From: Alphaproteobacteria bacterium
GTDB taxonomy: Bacteria > Pseudomonadota > Alphaproteobacteria > UBA8366 > Aestuariispiraceae
Direction: 5' to 3'
Assembly (NCBI GenBank): GCA_030065235.1
Contig: JASJDC010000001.1
Location: 124,001 to 188,000 of the forward strand
DNA length: 64,000 nucleotides
Shown: positions 34,126 to 43,579 of the stretch, one piece after another
How positions within the stretch are numbered: the stretch's first letter is position 1
Layout of the letters: each line of letters starts with the position of its first letter
Made by a program: the position numbers and the translations under genes
Notes under the pieces: model-generated
Told to the model about the DNA's origin: nothing
Databases searched by the model: none
What the model saw: only the letters and a program-made list of their open reading frames with translations

Positions 34126-34776
34126 CTATTTCAACCCGCCTTGTTCCTCAATGAAGGAAACAATCGCCGCCACGCCGTCGCCGGCCTTCAGGTTCGCGAA
34201 GGTGTAGGGCCGGTCGCCGCGCATGCGTTTGGTGTCACTGTCCATGACCTCCAGGCTGGCGCCGACCAGGGGCGCGAGGTCGGTCTTGTTGATCACCAGC
34301 ATGTCCGATCGAGTGATCCCCGGGCCGCCTTTGCGCGGGATCTTCTCGCCGGCGGAGACGTCGATCACATAGATCGTCAGATCGGCGAGTTCAGGGGAGT
34401 AGGTGGCCGCCAGATTGTCGCCGCCGGATTCGATCAGGATCAGGTCGAGTTTCGGAAACTTTTCGACCATCTCATCGACCGCCGCCAGATTGATCGAGGC
34501 GTCTTCGCGGATGGCGGTGTGCGGGCAGCCGCCGGTCTCGACCCCCATAATGCGCTCGGCGGGGAGGGCGCCGGTCTCGGTCAGGATGCGGGCGTCTTCC
34601 TTGGTGTAGATGTCGTTGGTGATGGCGCACAGGTCGTAGGCGCCGAACATGGCGCGGGACAGCGCCTCCATCAGCGCGGTCTTGCCGGATCCGACCGGTC
34701 CCCCGATGCCGACCCTTAAGGGGCCGTTATGGGGGCCGTGCTGGGAACGCGTCTGCGCGGTCGCCGCTTCACTCAT
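34126..34776 (-). CDS. ureG: Urease accessory GTPase UreG
   Basis: The 216-residue P-loop GTPase has [17 protein letters not shown] (about 24-40), [25 protein letters not shown] (with the Cys-Pro-His nickel-binding motif) and INKTDLAP for base recognition. UreG drives nickel delivery to urease with UreD, UreE and UreF. Its start overlaps ureF by 4 bases. It is the last gene of the urea operon. Confidence 0.96.
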   Translation of the reverse strand: MSEAATAQTRSQHGPHNGPLRVGIGGPVGSGKTALMEALSRAMFGAYDLCAITNDIYTKEDARILTETGALPAERIMGVETGGCPHTAIREDASINLAAVDEMVEKFPKLDLILIESGGDNLAATYSPELADLTIYVIDVSAGEKIPRKGGPGITRSDMLVINKTDLAPLVGASLEVMDSDTKRMRGDRPYTFANLKAGDGVAAIVSFIEEQGGLK

Positions 34777-35453
34777 GATCTGAACAACCTCGTATATTGC
34801 GTTTCATGTTGCATCGACGCGATATCCGCCAAAGGGGAAAAGGCGCCCAGACCAGCCGGGTCCTCGGCGCCCTCGATAGCCGCTTGCACCGCGGCGATCA
34901 GGTCGCCCTCCAATGCTGCAATCAAGCGCACGCCGTCGCTCTGACCAAGCGGGATCAAGCGTATCCCGGCCGAAATCAGGTTCGCGGCGCCGGCATGTAG
35001 AAAGGCGCCCAGGGCGGCGTCCAAGCCAATACCGGCCCGCGCCGCGACGGCGCCGACAGCGACCGGATAGGGCGCCGCCGCCAAAGCCGTCACGCCGACC
35101 AATTCCGGCCATCCGGCCCGCACCGCCTTGATGAAGGCCGCGCCTTGCGCTTGGGTTTCCAACAATCGCTCTTCACTCGGCGGCAAGGCTGAGGCCAATT
35201 CAATCAAAGTAGCCAAAGCGTCCAGATCGTTGGCTAGGCGCCAGGCGCGGACGCAAAGGGCGGCGTCCTGCTTCAGCGCGCCATGGTCAAACGACGCCCG
35301 CAGCCAATGCAGTAGCGCATCGGCGTCTGCGACCTCGCCTGTCTCGACAGCCCATTCCAATCCTTGCGAATAGGTGTAGGCGCCGACGGGGAAGGAGGGC
35401 GAGAGCCAGGTCTGCAGTTTCAGCAGAGCAGGGAGCGCGGTGGGATCAGTCAT
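34773..35453 (-). CDS. ureF: Urease accessory protein UreF
   Basis: The 226-residue helical protein begins with [30 protein letters not shown], the UreF signature, and ends with [14 protein letters not shown]. It is a scaffold that recruits UreG to the UreD-urease complex. The ATG at 35453 overlaps the ureE stop by 8 bases; the in-frame extension upstream is out-of-frame ureE sequence. Confidence 0.93.
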   Translation of the reverse strand: MTDPTALPALLKLQTWLSPSFPVGAYTYSQGLEWAVETGEVADADALLHWLRASFDHGALKQDAALCVRAWRLANDLDALATLIELASALPPSEERLLETQAQGAAFIKAVRAGWPELVGVTALAAAPYPVAVGAVAARAGIGLDAALGAFLHAGAANLISAGIRLIPLGQSDGVRLIAALEGDLIAAVQAAIEGAEDPAGLGAFSPLADIASMQHETQYTRLFRS

Positions 35454-35925
35454 GGGCGTGCATATGCGCCGGGCCATAAGCGCCGCCTTCGGGTTGGAAT
35501 GGCCGATGGACGCGTTCGACCGACCCGCCCAGCTTCTTGACCATTTCCTCGATGACATGATCGTAGCGGATAAACACCGCGCCTGGCTGGATTTCCGTCG
35601 GCAGGTGGCGGTTCCCAAGATGCCAGGCCAGGCGCAGCAATGTGTGGTCGTCGGGCGCCGTGATGCTGAGAAGTTCCTCCGGCGCGGCGGCGACCTCGAC
35701 CAGCCGTCCGTCTTCCAGTTGCAGCGCATCGCCCTGGGCCAGCGCCGCGGGCCGAGGCAGGTCGAGCAAGAAAGTCAGCCCACCTGCGCCGGTCATGCGG
35801 ATGCGCCGCCGGTGGCGCGCGTCATAGTCCAGCAACACCCGATCCGACGGCGCGCCCGACCAGGCGCCGCGTTGCAGGACCGACGCCGCCCTGACTAGTG
35901 GCCCCCTGACCAAAGGTGCGCTCAA
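35446..35925 (-). CDS. ureE: Urease nickel metallochaperone UreE
   Basis: The 159-residue protein shows the UreE N-terminal domain ([31 protein letters not shown]) and the C-terminal metal domain ([32 protein letters not shown]). It ends in HMHAHD, a short histidine tail compared with the long His-rich tails of some relatives. It overlaps ureC by 4 bases. Confidence 0.92.
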   Translation of the reverse strand: MSAPLVRGPLVRAASVLQRGAWSGAPSDRVLLDYDARHRRRIRMTGAGGLTFLLDLPRPAALAQGDALQLEDGRLVEVAAAPEELLSITAPDDHTLLRLAWHLGNRHLPTEIQPGAVFIRYDHVIEEMVKKLGGSVERVHRPFQPEGGAYGPAHMHAHD

Positions 35926-37634
35926 AACAGGAAGTAGCGCTGCGCCATCGGCAAGACTTCCGCCGGTTCGCAGGTCAGCAATTCGCCATCAGCGCGGACC
36001 TCATAGGTCTCGGGATCGACCTCGATATCCGGCGTGTGGGCGTTATGGACCATGCTGGCCTTGCCGATGCCGCTGCGGGTGTTCGAGACGGCGACCAGTT
36101 CCTTTTTCAGACCCAGCTCGGCGCCGAGCCCCGCCGCCTTGGCCGCCTGGCTGACGAAGCTGACGCCGGTCGCGGTCATCGCCCCGCCGAAGCCGCCAAA
36201 CATGGTCTGATAATGCACAGGCTGCGGCGTCGGGATCGACGCATTGGGATCGCCCATCGGCGCTGCCGCGATCATGCCGCCGACCAGAACCAGGTCTGGC
36301 TTCACCCCGAAAAAGGCCGGGTTCCAGAGCACCAGATCGGCGCGCTTGCCGGCTTTCAGAGAACCGATCTCGCCGGCGATTCCGTGCGCAATCGCCGGGT
36401 TGATCGTATATTTGGCGATATAGCGTTTGACCCGGAAATTGTCGTTCTCGCCGTCCTCGTCCGGCAGCCGGCCGCGCTGTTTGCGCATCTTGTCGGCGGT
36501 CTGCCAGGTGCGCACCAGCACCTCGCCGACACGCCCCATCGCCTGGCTATCGGACGCGATGATCGAAAAGGCGCCGATATCGTGCAGGATGTCTTCGGCC
36601 GCGATCGTCTCCTTGCGGATGCGGCTTTCGGCGAAGGCGACGTCTTCCGGAATGTTCGGATCGAGATGGTGACAGACCATCAGCATGTCCAAATGCTCTT
36701 CCAGCGTATTGACCGTGTAGGGCCGCGTCGGATTGGTCGAGGAGGGGATGACATTGGCCTCGCCGCAGACCTTGATGATGTCCGGCGCGTGGCCGCCGCC
36801 GGCGCCCTCGGTATGAAAGGCGTGGATCGTGCGGCCCTTGAAGCTGGCCACCGTGTTCTCGACAAAGCCGCTCTCGTTCAGCGTGTCGGTATGGATCATC
36901 ACTTGCACGTCATGGTCATCGGCGACCGACAGGCAAGTGTCGATGGCGGCGGGTGTGGTGCCCCAATCCTCATGCAGTTTCAGGGCGCAGGCCCCGCCTT
37001 CGATCATCTCGATCAGGGCGTCCGGCTTGCTGGCGTTGCCCTTGCCGCTATAGGCCAGATTGACCGGAAAGGCGTCGCTGGCCTGCAGCATCTTGCCGAT
37101 ATACCAGGGGCCGGGCGTGCAGGTGGTCGCGTTGGTGCCGGTCGCCGGGCCGGTGCCGCCGCCCAGCATGGTGGTGACGCCGGACATCAGCGCGTGTTCG
37201 ATCTGCTGCGGACAGATCATATGGATATGGGCGTCGAAGCCGCCGGCGGTCAGGATCTTGCCCTCGCCGGCGATCGCCTCGGTGCCCGGCCCGATGACGA
37301 TATCGACATTGGGCTGCACGTCCGGGTTGCCGGCCTTGCCGATGGCGTGGATACGGCCGTCTTTCAAGCCGACATCGGCCTTGATGATTCCCCAGTGATC
37401 GATGATCAAGGCGTTGGTGATCACCGTGTCGACGGCGCCGGCGGCGCGCGTCACCTGGCTTTGACCCATGCCGTCTCGGATCACCTTGCCGCCGCCGAAT
37501 TTCACCTCTTCGCCATAGGTGGTCAGATCGTCCTCGACCTCGACGATAAGATCGGTGTCGGCGAGCCGGAGCTTGTCGCCGGTCGTTGGGCCGTACATGT
37601 CGGCATAGGCGGCGCGTCCGATGCGTGCGGGCAT
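35922..37634 (-). CDS. ureC: Urease alpha (catalytic) subunit UreC
   Basis: The 570-residue subunit keeps all expected active-site motifs: HIHMICPQQ (nickel ligands), [10 protein letters not shown] with the carbamylated lysine, [23 protein letters not shown], the mobile flap [22 protein letters not shown], and [13 protein letters not shown] with the last nickel-ligand Asp. It hydrolyses urea to ammonia and carbamate. It follows ureB by 37 bases. Confidence 0.98.
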   Translation of the reverse strand: MPARIGRAAYADMYGPTTGDKLRLADTDLIVEVEDDLTTYGEEVKFGGGKVIRDGMGQSQVTRAAGAVDTVITNALIIDHWGIIKADVGLKDGRIHAIGKAGNPDVQPNVDIVIGPGTEAIAGEGKILTAGGFDAHIHMICPQQIEHALMSGVTTMLGGGTGPATGTNATTCTPGPWYIGKMLQASDAFPVNLAYSGKGNASKPDALIEMIEGGACALKLHEDWGTTPAAIDTCLSVADDHDVQVMIHTDTLNESGFVENTVASFKGRTIHAFHTEGAGGGHAPDIIKVCGEANVIPSSTNPTRPYTVNTLEEHLDMLMVCHHLDPNIPEDVAFAESRIRKETIAAEDILHDIGAFSIIASDSQAMGRVGEVLVRTWQTADKMRKQRGRLPDEDGENDNFRVKRYIAKYTINPAIAHGIAGEIGSLKAGKRADLVLWNPAFFGVKPDLVLVGGMIAAAPMGDPNASIPTPQPVHYQTMFGGFGGAMTATGVSFVSQAAKAAGLGAELGLKKELVAVSNTRSGIGKASMVHNAHTPDIEVDPETYEVRADGELLTCEPAEVLPMAQRYFLF

Positions 37635-37671
37635 GGCGGTGTCCTCTTGTAAGCTCTAGCGCAGGCGGGCC

Positions 37672-38010
37672 CTAGAGGCCGCCCATGACCTTCTGGTTGA
37701 ATCCAAAGACGCGGCGCGATCCGCGATAGGGAACCAGTGTGACCTCGCGGGACTGGCCGGGCTCGAACCGCACCGCTGTGCCGGCGGCGATATCGAGCCG
37801 CATGCCGCGCGCTTGCTCGCGGTCGAAATCGAGCGCCGTGTTGGTCTCGTAGAAATGATAGTGCGAACCGACCTGCACCGGCCGGTCGCCGGTATTGGCG
37901 ACGGTCAGCACCGTGGTTTCCGCCCCGGCGTTCAGCTCGATCTCGCCGTCGGCGGGAAAGACCTGACCCGGTATGAAGGCGTTTGGATCGGCGGATGAGG
38001 ATGAGGTCAT
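37672..38010 (-). CDS. ureB: Urease beta subunit UreB
   Basis: The 112-residue subunit has [28 protein letters not shown] and [25 protein letters not shown], all typical of UreB. It is a structural part of the urease trimer, placed 12 bases after ureA and before ureC. Confidence 0.96.
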   Translation of the reverse strand: MTSSSSADPNAFIPGQVFPADGEIELNAGAETTVLTVANTGDRPVQVGSHYHFYETNTALDFDREQARGMRLDIAAGTAVRFEPGQSREVTLVPYRGSRRVFGFNQKVMGGL

Positions 38011-38022
38011 GATCTGGCCTTC

Positions 38023-38325
38023 CTAACGAATGGGGCTGTGGACGGTCACCAGCTTGGTGCCGTCGGGAAAGGTGGCCTCGACCTGAACGTCGGGAATCAT
38101 TTCCGCCACGCCCGCCATGACCTGGTCGCGGGTGATCACGTGGGCGCCCGCCTCCATCAGATCGGCGACGGACTTGCCGTCTCGCGCGCCTTCAACGACG
38201 AAATCGCTGATCAGGGCGATCGCTTCTGGATGGTTCAGTTTGACGCCACGCTCCAGCCGGCGGCGCGCGACCATCGCCGCCATCGAGACCAGCAGCTTGT
38301 CTTTCTCTCTTGGGGTCAGGTTCAT
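38023..38325 (-). CDS. ureA: Urease gamma subunit UreA
   Basis: The 100-residue protein starts with [20 protein letters not shown] and has [32 protein letters not shown] split over the middle, as in UreA. It has the normal size and stands first among the structural subunits, 27 bases after ureD. Confidence 0.97.
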   Translation of the reverse strand: MNLTPREKDKLLVSMAAMVARRRLERGVKLNHPEAIALISDFVVEGARDGKSVADLMEAGAHVITRDQVMAGVAEMIPDVQVEATFPDGTKLVTVHSPIR

Positions 38326-38352
38326 GGCTTACGTCTCACAGGTTGCATCGCA

Positions 38353-39240
38353 TCAGCAGGACCAGGCGCGCGGCAGCGGGCGCCCGCCCAGATAATCATA
38401 AACAGCGGCGATCCAGCGCCTCAGCGCAAGACTGTCAGGCGCCACCGCGCGCAGGCTCAAGATTCCGCGCACGAGGCTGCAGCCCCAGGTTACGCCAAAC
38501 GCGCAGATCTCCGCCAAGGCGGCGCGCAGTCCATCCCGGCGCGCTTCAAGGTCGGTACCCACATACACGCCGGCGACAAACGCGGCGGCGCCCTTGCCAG
38601 CGATGGCGGACCGCAACTGATCTGTCATCGCGCCTTCAAGCAGGCCGTCTTCGGCGTAGCGCAAGCGATCCCCGATGCGGACGCGCCAGCGGTCGAAGAA
38701 CCGGCCGCGGATCTCGGTCTCGCCCATGGCGCCACGGCCGAAGACTACCGGCTCCAGCGCCAGAAGCGTGGCGTCGGGCGCCATATCGATGGTCAGTTCT
38801 CGCGATAGCGCGCCGCGATCGAAGAAGATCGTTTCCTGCGGCAGCCAGTGAAGCGCCGCGCCCTCGGCGATGGTGATGCGGTTTGCGACATGCGCATCGC
38901 TTCCCAGACTGCGATAGATTTTCTCACAGGCTTGGGTTGTGACGCGCACCTGCGCGTCGCGCGCCAGTGAAAGATCGCAGTCGAGCCGGTCGCCGCCGGT
39001 CAAGCCGCCCGATGTATTGATCGTCACCAGATCGGCGAAGTCGGACCCGAACGTGTTCGGCAGCCGCGCCTTGCCGCAGCCGCTTTGCCGCAAGCGGTCG
39101 ATGCGCGTGGCGGCGCCGTCATGTTTGAAAGAGGCTGCGACGAGGCCTCGGGCGCGTTGATGGTTGATTGTAGCGTATGAAGTCGCGTTAGTGTCAGTCG
39201 GCTCAGGCGACGGGTCAGACGGTGAGATACTTCCGTACAT
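38353..39240 (-). CDS. ureD: Urease accessory protein UreD
   Basis: The 295-residue protein contains the UreD/UreH patterns LPNTFGSDFADLVTINTSGGLTGGDRLD, TTQACEKIYRS, HWLPQETIFFDRGAL and FGRGAMGE. It is the scaffold that opens urease for nickel. The ATG at 39240 has GGAGGGG 4 bases upstream, although this makes it overlap urtE by 26 bases; translation is probably coupled across the transporter/urease border. Confidence 0.92.
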   Translation of the reverse strand: MYGSISPSDPSPEPTDTNATSYATINHQRARGLVAASFKHDGAATRIDRLRQSGCGKARLPNTFGSDFADLVTINTSGGLTGGDRLDCDLSLARDAQVRVTTQACEKIYRSLGSDAHVANRITIAEGAALHWLPQETIFFDRGALSRELTIDMAPDATLLALEPVVFGRGAMGETEIRGRFFDRWRVRIGDRLRYAEDGLLEGAMTDQLRSAIAGKGAAAFVAGVYVGTDLEARRDGLRAALAEICAFGVTWGCSLVRGILSLRAVAPDSLALRRWIAAVYDYLGGRPLPRAWSC

Positions 39241-39910
39241 CCGTCCCCTCCAATTCCTGCTTGCCCCCGGACGCGACCACCTCGCCACGCTCCATCACGA
39301 TGAAACTATCCGCCAGTTCCTTGGCGAAATCAAAATATTGTTCGACCAGGACAATCGCCATGTCGCCGCGTTTGCGCAGATAGTCGATGGCCCGGCCGAT
39401 ATCTTTGATGATCGAAGGCTGAATGCCCTCCGTCGGCTCGTCCAGCAGCAGCAGTTTCGGACGCGTCACCAGCGCGCGGCCGATGGCCAGCTGTTGTTGC
39501 TGCCCGCCTGACAGATCGCCGCCGCGCCGTCCGATCATGCTCTTCAGCACCGGGAACAGCTCGAAGACTTCGTCCGGCACGAAGCGCTCGTCCGAGCCGA
39601 CGCAGGCGTAGCCGGTTTGAAGATTCTCACCGACGGTCAGCAGCGGGAAGATTTCCCGTCCCTGCGGTACATAGGCGACGCCGGCCCGCGCCCGATCATA
39701 GGGCGCCAAGCCAATCAGCGATTTCTCGCCGAACGCGACCTCTCCGGCCGAGACCGGGTGATGGCCGGCGATGGCGCGCAAGAGCGAGGTCTTGCCGACC
39801 CCGTTTCGGCCCAAGACGCAGGTTACGGCCCCCGGCTTGGCCAGCACCGTCACGCCGCGCAGCGCCTGCGCCGCGCCATAAAACAGATCGATTTCTTTTA
39901 CAGCCAGCAT
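39215..39910 (-). CDS. urtE: Urea ABC transporter ATPase UrtE
   Basis: The 231-residue LivF-like ATPase has Walker A GRNGVGKTSLLRA, signature LSGGQQQQLAIGRA, Walker B LLLLDEPTEGIQPSIIKDI and VEQYFDFAKEL. The EGIQPSIIKDI motif is characteristic of UrtE. It starts 2 bases after urtD. Confidence 0.94.
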   Translation of the reverse strand: MLAVKEIDLFYGAAQALRGVTVLAKPGAVTCVLGRNGVGKTSLLRAIAGHHPVSAGEVAFGEKSLIGLAPYDRARAGVAYVPQGREIFPLLTVGENLQTGYACVGSDERFVPDEVFELFPVLKSMIGRRGGDLSGGQQQQLAIGRALVTRPKLLLLDEPTEGIQPSIIKDIGRAIDYLRKRGDMAIVLVEQYFDFAKELADSFIVMERGEVVASGGKQELEGTDVRKYLTV

Positions 39911-39912
39911 GC

Positions 39913-40704
39913 TCAGCGCCCCAGATAAACTTCGATGACGCGCTCATTCGCACTGACCGTGTCGAGATCGCCCTCCGCCAGGACCGAGCCTTCATGCAGC
40001 ACGGTCACGCGCACATCCAGATCGCGGACGAAATCCATGTCATGCTCGACCACGACGACCGAATGCGAGCGCGCGATCTCTTTCAAAAGCTTGGCTGTCT
40101 CCGCCGTCTCGGAATCGGTCATGCCCGCCGCCGGCTCGTCGACCAGCAACAGGCGCGGGTCCTGCGCCAGCAGCATGCCGATTTCCAGCCATTGTTTCTG
40201 GCCGTGCGACAGGTCGCCCGCCGGCTTCTCGCGCAGCCCGTCCAGCCGGATCAGCGCCAATAGTTCGTCGATGCGGGCTTGTTCCGCCTCCCGGACGCCG
40301 GAAAACAGCACGGCGAAGGGGCGGCGGTCGGCCTTGATCGCCAGCAACAGATTGTCTTCGACCGTATGGCTTTCGAACACGGTGGGTTTCTGAAATTTTC
40401 GGCCGATGCCGAGATTGGCGATCGTGGCCTCGTCCTCGGCGGTCAGATCGACCCGACCGTCATAGAGAACGTCGCCCTCGTCGGGCCGTGTCTTGCCAGT
40501 GATGACATCCATCATCGTCGTCTTGCCGGCGCCGTTCGGCCCGATGATCGCGCGCATCTCGCCGGGCGCGATGATCATCGACAAGGCGTTCAACGCTTTG
40601 AAACCGTCGAAGGACACGGTGACGCCGTCGAGATAAAGCAGGGAGCCGGCCGCCGGTTTCGCCTCGGCCGACCGGTTCACGGTGACGCCGCTCGCCTCAG
40701 CCAT
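39913..40704 (-). CDS. urtD: Urea ABC transporter ATPase UrtD
   Basis: The 263-residue LivG-like ATPase has Walker A GPNGAGKTTMMDVITGKTRPD, IGRKFQKPTVFESHTVEDNL (a UrtD hallmark), LSHGQKQWLEIGML and LLLVDEPAAGMTDSE. It works with UrtE and overlaps urtC by 8 bases. Confidence 0.95.
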   Translation of the reverse strand: MAEASGVTVNRSAEAKPAAGSLLYLDGVTVSFDGFKALNALSMIIAPGEMRAIIGPNGAGKTTMMDVITGKTRPDEGDVLYDGRVDLTAEDEATIANLGIGRKFQKPTVFESHTVEDNLLLAIKADRRPFAVLFSGVREAEQARIDELLALIRLDGLREKPAGDLSHGQKQWLEIGMLLAQDPRLLLVDEPAAGMTDSETAETAKLLKEIARSHSVVVVEHDMDFVRDLDVRVTVLHEGSVLAEGDLDTVSANERVIEVYLGR

Positions 40705-41851
40705 CGCCCTGGCCCTCCTTCGCGCGGCGCCGGAAAAGGCGAGACTCGGTGATCAGGCCGATAAAGCCTTTTGGCAGGAACAAGGTGGTCAGTACGAACA
40801 GCCCGCCCAGGAAGAACAGCCAGATTTCCGGAAAGGCGACGGTCAGGTAGCTCTTCGCCAGATTGACGCCGGCCGCGCCGAGCACGGCGCCATAGAGATA
40901 GCCGCGGCCGCCGAGCGCGACCCAGATGACGATCTCGATCGAGTTGATCGGCGAGAATTCGCCGGGATTGATGATCCCGACCTGCGGCACATAAAGCGCG
41001 CCGGCGATCCCGGCGAGCACGGCGGAGAGGGTGAAGACGAAGAGTTTGTAATACTCGACCTTATAGCCAAGGAACCGCGTCCGGCTCTCCCCGTCGCGGA
41101 TCGCGATCAGGACCTTGCCGAAGCGCGAGGCGACGATCATCCGACAAATGATATAGCCCAGCGCCAGTGCGAGGACCGAGGCGACGAACAGACCGTTGCG
41201 CACGCCGTCCGACCGCAGATCCAGTCCTAGGATGTCGCGGAAATCGGTCAGGCCGTTATTGCCGCCGAACCCCATGTCATTCTGGAAAAAGGCGAGCATC
41301 AGGGCGTAAGTCAGCGCCTGTGTGATGATCGAGAGATAGACGCCTGTGACGCGTGAGCGGAAGGCAAACCAGCCGAAGACGAAGGCGAGCGCGCCGGGCG
41401 CGAGCATCACCATCAGCATGGCGAAGCCGAAATTGTCGAACCCGTACCAGAACCAGGGCAGTTCCTTCCAATTCAGGAAGACCATGAAATCCGGCAGCAC
41501 CGGATGGCCGTAGACGCCGCGATCGCCGATCTGCCGCATGAGATACATGCCCATGGCGTAGCCGCCGAGGGCGAAAAAGGCGCCATGGCCGAGGCTGAGA
41601 ATGCCGCAATAGCCCCAGACCAGATCGACCGCCAGGGCCAACAGAGCATAGCAGACATATTTGCCGAACAGGCTGACCAGATAGGTCGGGACGTGGAAGA
41701 CCGAACTTTCCGGCAACTGGTTCAACAGCGGCACGCCGATCGCCAGCGCCGCCAGGATGCCGAGGAAGATCACCGTGCCTCGGTCCGACAAATGCAGCAG
41801 CGGGGAGCGCCTGCCGCGCCCGGCGCCGCCGGTTTCAGCCAGGGTCGCCAT
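40697..41851 (-). CDS. urtC: Urea ABC transporter permease UrtC
   Basis: The 384-residue LivM-type permease has about nine to ten helices. YCGILSLGHGAFFALGGYAMGMYLM, the docking region RFGKVLIAIRDGESRTRFLGY, and VWVALGGRGYLYGAVLGA are typical for UrtC. It pairs with UrtB to form the channel and starts after a 3-base gap. Confidence 0.95.
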   Translation of the reverse strand: MATLAETGGAGRGRRSPLLHLSDRGTVIFLGILAALAIGVPLLNQLPESSVFHVPTYLVSLFGKYVCYALLALAVDLVWGYCGILSLGHGAFFALGGYAMGMYLMRQIGDRGVYGHPVLPDFMVFLNWKELPWFWYGFDNFGFAMLMVMLAPGALAFVFGWFAFRSRVTGVYLSIITQALTYALMLAFFQNDMGFGGNNGLTDFRDILGLDLRSDGVRNGLFVASVLALALGYIICRMIVASRFGKVLIAIRDGESRTRFLGYKVEYYKLFVFTLSAVLAGIAGALYVPQVGIINPGEFSPINSIEIVIWVALGGRGYLYGAVLGAAGVNLAKSYLTVAFPEIWLFFLGGLFVLTTLFLPKGFIGLITESRLFRRRAKEGQGDG

Positions 41852-41854
41852 CGC

Positions 41855-43474
41855 CTAACTCTCCACCGCGCGGCCTTTAAGCGCGAACAAACCGCGGGGC
41901 CGGCGTTGGATGAACAGAATGATGAAGACGAGCACCAGGATTTTGGCGACGACAGCGCCGGTGAAGGGCTCCATGAACTTGTTGGCGACGCCCAGCGTCA
42001 TCGCGCCGACAAAAGCGCCCCAGAGATTGCCGACCCCGCCGAAGACCACGACCATGAAACTGTCGATGATATAGGCTTGGCCGAGATTGGGGCCGACATT
42101 GGTCAATTGGCTCAACGCCACGCCGCCGATCCCGGCGACGCCGGAGCCCAGCCCGAAGGTCATGGCGTCGACCCAACCGGTGCGGATTCCCATGGCGCTG
42201 GCCATCTTCCGGTTTTGGGTCACCGCACGCATCTGCAGGCCCAGATGCGTGCGTTTCAAAATCGCCAGTAGGGCGGCGAAGACCAGCAGGCAGAAGATGA
42301 TGATGTAGAGCCGGTTATAGGTGATCGAGAGTGCGCCGTTGACCTCGTAGAACCCGCTCAACCAGTCCGGTGTAATGACGGGCTGATTGAGCGGCGAGAA
42401 GATCGTACGGACCGCCTGTTGCAGCGCCAGACTGATGCCGAAGGTCGCCAGCAGCGTCTCCAGCGGTCGGCCGTACAGCACCCGGATCACCGACCGCTCG
42501 ATGCCGATCCCGATCAGACCGGTGACGATGAAGGCGGCGGGGATGGCGACAAACAGCGAATACTCAATGGCGTTCGGCATTAATTGCTGAACGACGAAGG
42601 TGGTGTAGGCGCCGATCATCAGCATCTCGCCATGGGCCATATTAATGACTCCCATGACGCCAAACGTGATCGCCAGGCCGACCGCCGCGAGCAGCAGAAC
42701 GGCGCCCAGGCTAAGACCGAAGAAGATCGTCTCGAGGATTTGGTAGAGCTGCTTCTGTGAATCGATCCGGGCCAGCGCCTCACTCGCGGCCTGGGCCACA
42801 GTCTGCGTGTCGCCGTCACCCTCCGCATTGGCGAGCCGTCCGAGCACCGCCCAGACATCCGGGTTCATGGACCCGTCGAGCGCTGCAACGGCGGCCAGTC
42901 GATCCTCGACGGGGCCGGATTGGGCCAGGATCGCGGCGCGGGCCAGCGTCAGGAGTTCAGCCACGCGCGCAGCCTCTTCGGCCGCCAGCGCGCGCTCGAT
43001 GCCCGACAGCATCGCCGGGTCGGGGTCGCTCAGCAGCGCCCGGGCCGCCTCGGCGCGCGCGCCATCGTCCGGCGCGAACAAACGCAGCCCGCCCAAGGCG
43101 CTCTTCAGAACGCCGCGCAGCTTGTTGTTAATGCTGACTTTTCGGACTTTGCGTTTGCCAACGTTGCCAAGCTCTTCACCGGTCAGCGCGTCGCTGATGT
43201 CATAGCCTTTTTCAGCGTCGCGCACGAACACCATGCGGTCGTCAGAACGCCGGAAATACAGGTCGCCTTCCTGCAGCGCTTGCAACAGCGTTTCGGCGCG
43301 CGGGTCGCCGGAGGCGGCGATCGCCAGGATGGCGGTTTCTTTGTCGGAGAATGATCGCGCGGTCAGCCCCGCCAGCGCGTCCTCGAGGCCCGTCTGAGCG
43401 GATGCGGCCGGCGCCAGCGTCGCAAGCAGCAAGACCGCCGAAAAGAGTTTGGCGAGGCGTCGGATCAGAACCAT
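41855..43474 (-). CDS. urtB: Urea ABC transporter permease UrtB with large periplasmic N-terminal extension
   Basis: The 539-residue protein has a signal peptide (ending about AAPAASAQ) and some 230 alanine/leucine-rich helical residues. A LivH-type permease domain follows from about residue 245 (GLAITFGVMGVINMAHGEMLMIGAYTTFV, MASAMGIRTGWVDAMTFGLGSG). The N-terminal extension occurs in proteobacterial UrtB proteins and is not a fusion error. The gene follows urtA by 105 bases, which contain a strong hairpin. Confidence 0.94.
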   Translation of the reverse strand: MVLIRRLAKLFSAVLLLATLAPAASAQTGLEDALAGLTARSFSDKETAILAIAASGDPRAETLLQALQEGDLYFRRSDDRMVFVRDAEKGYDISDALTGEELGNVGKRKVRKVSINNKLRGVLKSALGGLRLFAPDDGARAEAARALLSDPDPAMLSGIERALAAEEAARVAELLTLARAAILAQSGPVEDRLAAVAALDGSMNPDVWAVLGRLANAEGDGDTQTVAQAASEALARIDSQKQLYQILETIFFGLSLGAVLLLAAVGLAITFGVMGVINMAHGEMLMIGAYTTFVVQQLMPNAIEYSLFVAIPAAFIVTGLIGIGIERSVIRVLYGRPLETLLATFGISLALQQAVRTIFSPLNQPVITPDWLSGFYEVNGALSITYNRLYIIIFCLLVFAALLAILKRTHLGLQMRAVTQNRKMASAMGIRTGWVDAMTFGLGSGVAGIGGVALSQLTNVGPNLGQAYIIDSFMVVVFGGVGNLWGAFVGAMTLGVANKFMEPFTGAVVAKILVLVFIILFIQRRPRGLFALKGRAVES

Positions 43475-43512
43475 CGGCGCGCAATCGGCAAGTTAGGAAT
43501 AGCGGGAACGAG

Positions 43513-43554
43513 AACCCGCGGGCGCCGATATCTGGGTGTGGCGGCCCGCGGGTT
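43513..43554 (-). terminator. Intercistronic hairpin between urtA and urtB
   Basis: AACCCGCGGG and CCCGCGGGTT form a perfect 10-bp stem around a 22-base loop with no T-run after it. It is more likely an mRNA-stabilising or attenuating element that raises binding-protein levels over permease than a full terminator. Confidence 0.55.
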
Positions 43555-43579
43555 TGGCTAGTCAGTCAGGCGGTCCGGT

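Noticed and set aside
35916-37652. 578-codon plus-strand frame opposite ureC
   Set aside because: It mirrors ureC almost exactly and has no family features; it is a shadow of strong GC bias at third positions. The same applies to the large minus-strand frames over dxs, bchD, bchN and bchB.
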